Below, piece after piece: positions 7,342 through 14,020 of a stretch of 29,793 nucleotides of DNA. The stretch spans positions 1 to 29,793 of the IMG/VR virus record IMGVR_UViG_3300023118_000024; one strand, written 5' to 3'. The notes beneath the pieces are model-generated. The model was not told the origin of the DNA, made no database searches, and was given only the letters and a program-made list of their open reading frames with translations. A program made the translations under genes and the position numbers. Position 1 is the stretch's first letter; the number at the start of each line of letters is the position of its first letter. Source of the stretch: a virus.

Positions 7342-7682
7342 ACCGACAAACCGGCGGCGCCATCGGCAATCTGGACCACATCACCCAGTCCATGACCGAC
7401 ATCCTCACCACCCGCATCGGTACCCGGGTGATGCGCCGAGAGTACGGCAGCTTGCTGCCCGAGCTGGTGGACCACCCATTCAACGACGTCACCCGCTTGC
7501 GGGTGTACTCGGGCGCAGTCATGGCGCTGATGCGCTGGGAACCGCGGATCAGCCTCAGCCGCATTCAGTTCGTCGGCGCAAATCTGCAAGGCCAGTCCGT
7601 GCTGGACGTGGAAGGCAGTGTCGTCGACAGCAACGAGTCGTTCAGCCTGAGCATCCCGCTGCAACTGGGAGGCAGCGTATGA
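7338..7682 (+). CDS. W: Baseplate protein W, GPW/gp25 family
   Basis: A 114-residue protein of the GPW/gp25 wedge family, the same length as P2 gpW (115 aa). It has the conserved SMTDILTTRIGTRVMRREYGSLLPELVDHPFND block and a C-terminal beta region (GQSVLDVEGSVVDSNESFSLSIPLQLG). It forms part of the baseplate wedge with gpJ and gpI. Four-base overlaps with V and J show a tightly coupled operon. Confidence 0.95.
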   Translation: MNRQTGGAIGNLDHITQSMTDILTTRIGTRVMRREYGSLLPELVDHPFNDVTRLRVYSGAVMALMRWEPRISLSRIQFVGANLQGQSVLDVEGSVVDSNESFSLSIPLQLGGSV

Positions 7683-8590
7683 ACTCCTTTGCCGCGATTG
7701 ACCTCAGCCAGCTCCCGGCGCCGCAGATCGTCGAGCAGATCGATTACGAGTTGATCCTCGCCGAGCGCAAGGCCTACATGATCAGCCTGTGGCCGATCGA
7801 GGAACAAAGCGAAATTGCTGCCCGCCTCGAAATGGAATCGGAGCCGCTGACCAAGCTGCTGGAAGAAAACGCTTACCGCGAAACCATCTGGCGCCAGAGG
7901 GTCAACGAGGCCTCAATTGCCAACCTGCTGGCCCTGGCCAAAGGTCCCGATCTGGACCAACTGGCGGGCAACTTCAACGTCACGCGCCTGGTAGTCCAGG
8001 AAGCCAAGCCACTGGCAAACCCGCCCGTAGCTCGGTTGATGGAGAGCGACGATAGCTTGCGCGAGCGGGCACAAATGTCCTGGGAAGGGTTAAGCACCGC
8101 CGGCCCCCGCAACAGCTACATCTTCCATGCCCGAGGCGCGGACGGCCGAGTTGCAGACGCCACAGCCGAAAGTCCATCCCCGGCCGTGGCCGTGGTCACC
8201 GTGCAATCACTCCTGGGTGATGGCACAGCATCGGCCGACCTGCTTGCCATCGTCAAAACGTACCTGAGCGACGATGACCGCCGCCCAGTGGCTGACCGGC
8301 TCACCATCCAAGGCGCGCAAATCGTTCGCTACCAGGTCAAAGCAAAGCTGTACTTGCTGACCAGCGGCCCCGAGTCGGAACCGATTCTCGCAGCAGCTGA
8401 GCAGCGCTTGCTGGCCTACGTCAACCAACGTCGGCGCCTGGGAATGGAAGTGTCTGAATCGGCAGTTCACGCCGCACTTCACGTCGAAGGCGTGCGCAAG
8501 GTTGAACTGGAAAACTGGGCGGATATCGTCGCCACCAAAGCCCAAGCCCCCTACTGCACTGGCGTCACTGTCACCCGGGGTGTCGAGTAA
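7679..8590 (+). CDS. J: Baseplate assembly protein J, P2 gpJ family
   Basis: A 303-residue protein almost identical in length to P2 gpJ (302 aa). It contains AAIDLSQLPAPQIVEQIDYE at the N-terminus, a YRETIWRQRVNEASIANLLALAKGPDLDQLA region, and the conserved ESDDSLRERAQMSWEGLSTAGPRNSYIFHA block, with VADRLTIQGAQIVRY and a VEGVRKVELENWADI segment near the end. gpJ is the wedge protein at the baseplate edge. It overlaps I by one base (TAATG). Confidence 0.95.
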   Translation: MNSFAAIDLSQLPAPQIVEQIDYELILAERKAYMISLWPIEEQSEIAARLEMESEPLTKLLEENAYRETIWRQRVNEASIANLLALAKGPDLDQLAGNFNVTRLVVQEAKPLANPPVARLMESDDSLRERAQMSWEGLSTAGPRNSYIFHARGADGRVADATAESPSPAVAVVTVQSLLGDGTASADLLAIVKTYLSDDDRRPVADRLTIQGAQIVRYQVKAKLYLLTSGPESEPILAAAEQRLLAYVNQRRRLGMEVSESAVHAALHVEGVRKVELENWADIVATKAQAPYCTGVTVTRGVE

Positions 8591-9207
8591 TGGGTGCCCA
8601 ACAACTTCTTCCGGGCAACTCCACGCCGCTTGAGCGCCAAGCCGCTCAGGCACTCGCACAGATTCAGCGGGTACCCATACCGCTGCGGCAGCTGTGCAAC
8701 CCAAACACCTGCCCGGTGAAATTGCTGCCTTACCTGGCTTGGGCATTCTCCGTCGACCGTTGGGATAGCAACTGGACAGAAGCCACCAAGCGTGCGGCCA
8801 TTCGCTCATCCCGCTACATACATGCCCATAAGGGCACCATCGGTGCCTTGCGCCGCGTGGTCGAGCCTCTGGGTTACCTAATCGAGGTGATGGAGTGGTG
8901 GCAGACCGCGCCAGAAGGTGTACCCGGCACCTTTGCCTTGAAGGTCGGCGTGCTCGACACCGGTATCACCGAAGAAATGTACCTGGAGCTGACGTGGCTG
9001 ATTGACGACGCCAAGCCCGTCACCCGTCACCTGACAGGCCTGGCCATTAGCCTGGAAAGCACCGGCACGGTGTTTATCGGGGCCAGCGTGTACGAAGGCG
9101 ACGAACTCAGCGTTTACCCACCGACACAGCGCGACATTGACGTCAGCGGAGTGATTCGCATCGGTGGCCGCGAACATCATATCGACACGATGGACATTCA
9201 CTCATGA
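8590..9207 (+). CDS. I: Tail protein I, P2 gpI family
   Basis: A 205-residue protein with the gpI signature: [21 protein letters not shown], then [32 protein letters not shown], then [26 protein letters not shown]. It is somewhat longer than P2 gpI (176 aa) through its C-terminal beta region ([18 protein letters not shown]). It is a baseplate wedge component connecting to the fibre. A four-base overlap couples it to the fibre gene. Confidence 0.94.
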   Translation: MGAQQLLPGNSTPLERQAAQALAQIQRVPIPLRQLCNPNTCPVKLLPYLAWAFSVDRWDSNWTEATKRAAIRSSRYIHAHKGTIGALRRVVEPLGYLIEVMEWWQTAPEGVPGTFALKVGVLDTGITEEMYLELTWLIDDAKPVTRHLTGLAISLESTGTVFIGASVYEGDELSVYPPTQRDIDVSGVIRIGGREHHIDTMDIHS

Positions 9208-11192
9208 CCGACCAAAATAGCCAGTTTTTCGCGATTCTCACTGATATCGGCAGAGCCAAGCAGGCCAATGCAGATGCCCTCGGCACGGCATGGACATTTG
9301 CCCAAATGGCCGTGGGCGACGCCAATGGCACCGATCCCATCCCCAACAGTGCGCAGACCAGGCTGATCAACGAGCGCCGACGTGCCCCCCTGAATCAGGT
9401 GAAGGTTGATCCAGCCAACGCCAGCGTGATCATTGCCGAGCAGGTCATCCCGGAGAGCGTTGGCGGCTGGTGGGTACGTGAGCTGGCCCTTTACGACAAG
9501 GACGGCGACATGGTCGCGGTTGCCAACTGCGCGCCGACCTTCAAACCCTTGCTCGCCCAAGGATCTGGCCGGACACAGGTGATTCGGATCAACCTGATCG
9601 TCAGCAACACCGCGAATATCGAACTGAAGATTGACCCCAGCGTCGTGTTGGCCACTCGCGAGTATGTCGACACAGCCATCATTGAGGCCCAGGCCAAACA
9701 GGACTTCAAGCACTCCGTACTGGTAGCCACGACCGGCAACACCACGTTGAGCGGTCTGCAGACCGTTGATGGCGTGGCGTTGCAGGCCGGGAACCGCGTA
9801 CTGGTGAAGAATCAGCTGACGGCCAAAGACAACGGCCTGTGGGTGGTTTCTTCAACGGGCCTATGGAAACGCGCCGAGGATGCAGATACCAGTATCGAGG
9901 TAACACCTGGCCTATTTGTGAGCGTCGAGACGGGCACGGTCAACGGCGACAGCGTTTGGCAGTTGGTAACCGACGCGCCAATTGTCCTGGGTACTACCGC
10001 GCTGACCTTCGAGATGGCTGTGGGCCGCACAGGGGTCAATGCGGGCTCATATGGCAAGGTTACCGTCGACAAGTATGGTCGGGTCATTGCCGGTACAAAC
10101 CCGACAACGCTTGCTGCGGCCGGGATCACCGATGCATTGTCGATTAATGGGGGAACCCTTCAAGGCAATGTCCAATTGACGGAGAACAGCAGATTCTATA
10201 TCGGCCCGGGAAATACGCCCTCATGGGGATTGGGAATGTTCGCCGGGGCTCCTGCATCGATTAAGGGGGGCGTCGGCTTTTGGGGCGGAGCTGACGGTGT
10301 ATTCAAAACTGCATTTCTGGGGCTTGGAACTGACCCATGGTCCACCGGACCGGGCATCCGGATCACGTCGGAAGGCAATGTACTGATCACGGGCACCATC
10401 TACGGCAACGGCGCTGGCTTGAACTCTGTGCCGTTCTCCGCACTGACAGGTCTACCGACCACTTTATCTGGCTACGGCATTGCCTCTGTGCCTTTCACTT
10501 CTCTGACAGGGTTGCCAAACACCTTGTCTGGCTACGGCATCGCCGGTGCGAGCCAAACGGAAGCCGAGCAGGGCTCTGACACAACCAAACCGATGACGGC
10601 GCTACGGGTCTGGCAGGCAATCGCTGCCAAAGTAGTTCAGGCGACAACAAGCATTGCTGGTATCGCTCGTATCGCCTCGCAAACAGCTGTCAACAGCGGC
10701 ACTGAACCTTCGACGATAGTCACTCCATTGACGCTTGCCACACGCTTGGCCGCGTTGTGGCAAGCCGCCCAAGAAGGCGTGCTGGGCGTTATACAACTCG
10801 CCACGCAACCGGAGGTCAATGCCGGTACCGACGACACAAAAGCAGTGACGCCAAAAAAGCTGCGCGCGGGTGTTTCATGGGTGCTTGGCGCGAATGGCTA
10901 CATTGCGATGCCAACCTGGCTGGGCGGCTGGATTCTGCAATGGGGGTTAGCGGTCGGGGTTGGGCAGGCGACCAACAGCGGTACGTCGCAAGGCCCTGGT
11001 CGTGACGTGTCTCTTTCCGTGACGTTCCCGACCGAAATCATGTGGGTGGGCGCCTGCATGGCCTTTACGACGATGATCACCGGAGCAGCATTTGCGCCTG
11101 GGGCAGGGTACGTATCGAGGTCTGTGATCCGCGTTCAGAACAACTACACCCAGTCAGCAGGCGACATCGCTTGGCTGGCGCTTGGCCGATAA
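9204..11192 (+). CDS. H: Tail fibre protein, P2 gpH-like
   Basis: A 662-residue fibre. Residues ~1-160 form the conserved baseplate-attaching domain (DUF3751 type: [69 protein letters not shown]). The middle is low in charge, with fibre repeats such as [12 protein letters not shown], two adjacent 20-residue repeats (bases 10428-10547), and two related blocks containing [16 protein letters not shown] and [16 protein letters not shown]. The last ~95 residues ([18 protein letters not shown] onward) resemble a C-terminal receptor-binding tip. It determines host range. The mosaic structure is normal for this gene. Confidence 0.9.
   Translation: MTDQNSQFFAILTDIGRAKQANADALGTAWTFAQMAVGDANGTDPIPNSAQTRLINERRRAPLNQVKVDPANASVIIAEQVIPESVGGWWVRELALYDKDGDMVAVANCAPTFKPLLAQGSGRTQVIRINLIVSNTANIELKIDPSVVLATREYVDTAIIEAQAKQDFKHSVLVATTGNTTLSGLQTVDGVALQAGNRVLVKNQLTAKDNGLWVVSSTGLWKRAEDADTSIEVTPGLFVSVETGTVNGDSVWQLVTDAPIVLGTTALTFEMAVGRTGVNAGSYGKVTVDKYGRVIAGTNPTTLAAAGITDALSINGGTLQGNVQLTENSRFYIGPGNTPSWGLGMFAGAPASIKGGVGFWGGADGVFKTAFLGLGTDPWSTGPGIRITSEGNVLITGTIYGNGAGLNSVPFSALTGLPTTLSGYGIASVPFTSLTGLPNTLSGYGIAGASQTEAEQGSDTTKPMTALRVWQAIAAKVVQATTSIAGIARIASQTAVNSGTEPSTIVTPLTLATRLAALWQAAQEGVLGVIQLATQPEVNAGTDDTKAVTPKKLRAGVSWVLGANGYIAMPTWLGGWILQWGLAVGVGQATNSGTSQGPGRDVSLSVTFPTEIMWVGACMAFTTMITGAAFAPGAGYVSRSVIRVQNNYTQSAGDIAWLALGR
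10428..10547 (+). repeat. H: Two tandem 60-bp repeats within the tail fibre gene
   Basis: Two consecutive in-frame 20-residue units (10428-10487 and 10488-10547) share 16 of 20 residues. Both read [16 protein letters not shown]. They encode a repeated beta element in the fibre shaft and could let the gene vary in length by slippage or recombination. Confidence 0.85.
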
Positions 11193-11204
11193 AGAGGTAC
11201 ACCT

Positions 11205-11639
11205 ATGGCAGCGTTTTACAGCCCATCAGAGCGTGGTTTTTTCGACACGGCGCTCAATAGTAAAAAGCAGATTCCGACCGATGCGATTGCGGTCACCGAG
11301 CCGCAGCGAACGGAGCTGCTGGCAGGGATATCACGCGGTCTGCTCGCGCAAGTGTCCGAGAATGGTTCGCTTGAGCTGGTTGAACCACCGATTGATCCCC
11401 AGGCCGTTGCCCTGGCCGAACGCGCTTGGCGTGATGGAGTACTGACCTCGGCGGCTTGGCTGCGTGACCGGCACCGTGACCAGCTTGAAATTGGTGCCCC
11501 GACGACGCTCACAGCCGAGCAGTTCGAAGAATTATTGGTCTACATGCAGGCTCTGCGGGACTGGCCGCAATCGCCGGAATTCCCGGATAGCACGCATCGC
11601 CCTATCGCGCCCACTTGGCTTGATGAGCAGGTTCAATAA
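11205..11639 (+). CDS. Tail fibre assembly chaperone
   Basis: A 144-residue protein directly after the fibre gene. A ribosome binding site (AAGAGGT) sits six bases before ATG 11205. The N-terminus (AAFYSPSERGFFDTAL) and the C-terminal segment (EQFEELLVYMQALRDWPQSPEFPDSTHRPIAPTWL) are typical of phage tail assembly chaperones that help fibres trimerise. It holds the position of P2 gene G. Such chaperones usually exchange together with the cognate fibre. Confidence 0.88.
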   Translation: MAAFYSPSERGFFDTALNSKKQIPTDAIAVTEPQRTELLAGISRGLLAQVSENGSLELVEPPIDPQAVALAERAWRDGVLTSAAWLRDRHRDQLEIGAPTTLTAEQFEELLVYMQALRDWPQSPEFPDSTHRPIAPTWLDEQVQ

Positions 11640-11662
11640 CAACCATCGAAAGGTGGCGCGCC

Positions 11663-11683
11663 TTGTAGCGTGTCCACCTACAA
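11663..11683 (+). promoter_or_regulatory. Candidate late-activator (Ogr-type) binding dyad upstream of FI
   Basis: TTGTA (11663-11667) and TACAA (11679-11683) are separated by 11 bases, and the dyad can be extended inward by one pair (TTGTAG/CTACAA). It matches the dyad at 6702-6722 in arm sequence and spacing. The position corresponds to P2 promoter PF. The site ends 76 bases before the FI start. Confidence 0.65.
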
Positions 11684-11701
11684 CGTCCACCACTCGCCGA
11701 A

Positions 11702-11719
11702 CTGCCGCGCGCGCGGCAG
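11702..11719. repeat. Perfect 18-bp palindrome in the FI leader region
   Basis: CTGCCGCGCGCGCGGCAG is a perfect palindrome 19 bases after the dyad and 40 bases before the FI start. It could form a GC hairpin in the leader RNA or act as a binding site. No T-run follows, so an intrinsic terminator is unlikely. Confidence 0.6.
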
Positions 11720-11759
11720 CCTGTGCACTGTCATTCCATCACAGCGCAGGCATCCACCC

Positions 11760-12935
11760 ATGGCCGGTTCAGACTATCTCCACGGCGTGCGGGTCATCGA
11801 ACTCAACGACGGCACCCGCCCCATTCGCACCATTCCCACCGCAGTCATCGGCTTGGTTTGTACGGCTGAAGATGCGGACCCGCTCGCTTTCCCGCTGGAC
11901 ACTCCGGTACTGCTGACCAACGTGCAAAGCGCCATCGCCAAAGCCGGCGTAAAGGGCACTCTGGCGTCCAGCCTCCAAGCCATCGCCGATCAGACCAAGC
12001 CCTACACCATCGTGGTTCGGGTCAAGGAAGGCGCAGACTCAGCCGCTACCACCACTGCCCTGATCGGTACCACCACCGCCGATGGCAAATACACCGGCAT
12101 GAAAGCCTTGCTCGCAGCCAAGGCCCGCGTGGGCATGACGCCACGCATTCTCGGCGTACCTGGTCTTGACAGCCAGCCGGTGGCCGCCGCCCTGGTATCG
12201 ATTGCGCAGGACCTGCGCGCCTTCGCCTACGTCAGTGCCTGGGACTGCAAAACCAAGGAAGAAGTGGTCGCTTACCGTGAAAACTTCGGCGCCCGTGAGG
12301 TCATGGTGATCTGGCCGGAGTTCCAGAACTGGGACACGGTCACCAGCGCGACCGTTACCGCGTCGGCGGTGGCCCGCGCCCTGGGCCTGCGGGCAAAAAT
12401 CGACCAGGAAACCGGCTGGCACAAGACCCTTTCCAACGTTGCGGTCGACGGCGTGACCGGCATCAGCGCAGATGTGTTCTGGGATCTGCAAAACCCGGCC
12501 ACCGACGCCAACTACCTCAACAGCAACGAGGTCACAACACTGATCAATGAGGGCGGCTTCCGCTTCTGGGGCAGCCGTACGTGCAGCGACGATCCTTTGT
12601 TTGCCTTCGAAAACTACACCCGTACCGCGCAGATCCTCGCCGACACCATGGCCGAGGCGCACATGTGGGCCGTGGACAAGCCCATGCACGCCTCCCTGGT
12701 GCGAGACATCATCGAAGGCATCAACGCCAAGTTTCGCGAGATGGTTGCCCAGGGCTACCTGATCGGCGGCAGCGCCTGGTACCCGGAAGACATCAACGAC
12801 AAAGACACCCTCAAGGCCGGCAAGCTGACGATCGATTACGACTACACGCCAGTCCCGCCCCTGGAAGACCTCACGCTGCGCCAGCGCATCACCGACAGCT
12901 ACCTGATGACGTTTGCCAGCCAGATCAACGGCTAA
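11760..12935 (+). CDS. FI: Contractile tail sheath protein, P2 gpFI family
   Basis: A 391-residue sheath protein, close to the 396 aa of P2 FI. ATG 11760 (MAGSDYLHGVRVIELNDGTRPI) is chosen because it gives the conserved family N-terminus; an upstream in-frame GTG would add 30 non-conserved residues and overlap the palindrome. Family features include PTAVIGLVCTAEDAD, LTNVQSAIAKAG, VDGVTGISADVFWDLQ, NEGGFRFWGSRTCSDDPLFAFENYTR and a C-terminal ITDSYLMTFASQI. It polymerises around the FII tube and contracts on infection. Confidence 0.96.
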   Translation: MAGSDYLHGVRVIELNDGTRPIRTIPTAVIGLVCTAEDADPLAFPLDTPVLLTNVQSAIAKAGVKGTLASSLQAIADQTKPYTIVVRVKEGADSAATTTALIGTTTADGKYTGMKALLAAKARVGMTPRILGVPGLDSQPVAAALVSIAQDLRAFAYVSAWDCKTKEEVVAYRENFGAREVMVIWPEFQNWDTVTSATVTASAVARALGLRAKIDQETGWHKTLSNVAVDGVTGISADVFWDLQNPATDANYLNSNEVTTLINEGGFRFWGSRTCSDDPLFAFENYTRTAQILADTMAEAHMWAVDKPMHASLVRDIIEGINAKFREMVAQGYLIGGSAWYPEDINDKDTLKAGKLTIDYDYTPVPPLEDLTLRQRITDSYLMTFASQING

Positions 12936-12942
12936 ACCGGGT

Positions 12943-12958
12943 CTCCCCGAAAGGGGAG
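12943..12958 (+). terminator. GNRA-tetraloop hairpin between sheath and tube genes (attenuator or mRNA stabiliser)
   Basis: CTCCCC-GAAA-GGGGAG forms a perfect 6-bp stem with a stable GAAA tetraloop, followed by TTAACCCCC. The same GGGG (12953-12956) can alternatively pair with CCCC at 12963-12966, so two exclusive structures exist. There is no long T-run. It most likely tunes expression or stability between FI and FII rather than fully terminating. Confidence 0.55.
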
Positions 12959-12992
12959 TTAACCCCCTGCCAAACACCCGGAGAACACCGCC

Positions 12993-13508
12993 ATGGCGAT
13001 GCCACGCAAACTTAAGAACCTCATGCTGTTCAACGACGCCAACATCTACAGAGGGGTGGTGAAGTCCGTCACCCTGCCCGCCCTCGGCCGCAAGATGGAA
13101 GCCTATCGCGGCGCCGGCATGAATGGCCCAGTCAAGGCGGACCTGGGCTTTTCTGACGATGGTATCCAGTTCGAATGGAAGACCGGCGGCCTGGATCTAA
13201 TCAGCCTCAAACAATTCGCCATGGTCAACGCCTCGGGTGTGGCCTTGCGCTTTACCGGCGCCTTTGAGCAGGACGACACGGGTGAAGTCAGCGCCGTGGA
13301 AATTGTCGTGCGAGGCCGTCATGAAACCATCGAGATGGGTGACGCCCAGCCAGGCGAAGACACCGAACACTCCATGACCACCACCTGCACCTACTACAAA
13401 TTGACCGTCGACAACGAAGAGATCATCGAAATCGACCTGCTCAACTTCATCGAGAAGGTCGCCGGCGTTGACATGCTGGAGAAACAGCGCAACGCCCTGG
13501 GCTTCTGA
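12993..13508 (+). CDS. FII: Major tail tube protein, P2 gpFII family
   Basis: A 171-residue protein, essentially the same length as P2 FII (172 aa). It begins PRKLKNLMLFNDANIYRGVVKSVTLP, contains MEAYRGAGMNGPVKADLGFSDDG and a DTEHSMTTTCTYYKLTVDNEEI block, and ends IDLLNFIEKVAGVDMLEKQRNALGF. It stacks as hexameric rings forming the channel inside the sheath. A ribosome binding site (CCGGAGA) is visible upstream of ATG 12993. Confidence 0.96.
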   Translation: MAMPRKLKNLMLFNDANIYRGVVKSVTLPALGRKMEAYRGAGMNGPVKADLGFSDDGIQFEWKTGGLDLISLKQFAMVNASGVALRFTGAFEQDDTGEVSAVEIVVRGRHETIEMGDAQPGEDTEHSMTTTCTYYKLTVDNEEIIEIDLLNFIEKVAGVDMLEKQRNALGF

Positions 13509-13556
13509 CCCCCCACCGCCATGTAACTTGCTTGCCAATCACCAGGAGCTATACCC

Positions 13557-13892
13557 ATGAAAAACGCGGCTACCGAACAACCTGACGTTCAATCACTCGC
13601 TGACGACAACACCGTCATCCTCGACACACCTATCCGCCGTGGCACCAGCACCATCGAAAGCATCACGCTGCGCAAACCCAACTCGGGCGAGCTGCGCGGC
13701 GTGAGCCTGGCCGAGCTGCTGCAGATGGACGTCAACAGCCTGATCAAGGTGTTACCGCGCATCAGCTCGCCGACCCTCACCACCATTGAAGTTACGTCCA
13801 TGGACCCCGCCGACCTGGTCGCGCTCAGCACGAAGATCACCGGTTTTTTGCTACAGAAATCGACGAAGACGGATGCATCCCTCGTTGCGTAG
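13557..13892 (+). CDS. E: Tail assembly protein E, P2 gpE family
   Basis: A 111-residue protein preceded by a good ribosome binding site (CCAGGAGC). Features include VILDTPIRRGTSTIESITLRKPNSGELRGVSLAELLQMDV, then RISSPTLTTIEV and DPADLVALSTKITGFLL. In P2, E and its -1 frameshifted extension E+E' are tail-length chaperones for the tape measure, analogous to lambda gpG/gpGT. The frameshift heptamer lies at 13844-13850, near the end of this gene. The unshifted product ends KSTKTDASLVA. Confidence 0.93.
   Translation: MKNAATEQPDVQSLADDNTVILDTPIRRGTSTIESITLRKPNSGELRGVSLAELLQMDVNSLIKVLPRISSPTLTTIEVTSMDPADLVALSTKITGFLLQKSTKTDASLVA
13844..13850 (+). promoter_or_regulatory. Programmed -1 ribosomal frameshift site T TTT TTG in gene E
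   Basis: The heptamer TTTTTTG is correctly phased to the E frame (GG-T TTT TTG). A -1 slip leads into an open frame from base 13850 to the stop at 14018-14020. The predicted fusion is about 154 residues (98 from E plus 56). It is the same slippery heptamer used by P2 gene E. A perfect palindrome GGATGCATCC lies 20 bases downstream and, with flanking ACGA/TCGT, could form a stimulatory stem. A strong AGAGGAGG follows at 13891-13898. Confidence 0.85.
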
Positions 13893-13900
13893 AGGAGGCC

Positions 13901-14020
13901 ATGGCCGATCTGGCCGTGGTTTTTCACTGGGCACCGGCTGACATGGATCAGTTGGGCCTGCAAGAACTGATGGACTGGCGCGAGCGTGCCAGGGTGCGGA
14001 GTTCCACCGATGGCAAATGA
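13901..14020 (+). CDS. E' extension: GpE family tail protein
   Basis: A 39-codon frame (MADLAVVFHWAPADMDQLGL, then QELMDWRERARVRS) that matches the small GpE/E' family (FHW...P...L...ELMDWR). In P2 this region is translated mainly as the C-terminal part of the E+E' frameshift product spanning 13557-14020. Separate initiation at ATG 13901 is conceivable because AGAGGAGG lies just upstream, but the 2-base spacing is too short to be ideal. It overlaps the tape measure start by 11 bases. Confidence 0.8.
   Translation: MADLAVVFHWAPADMDQLGLQELMDWRERARVRSSTDGK

Noticed and set aside
12039-12977. 312-codon minus-strand frame opposite the sheath gene
   Set aside because: Antisense shadow of FI with no start signal; the sheath identity on the plus strand is certain.
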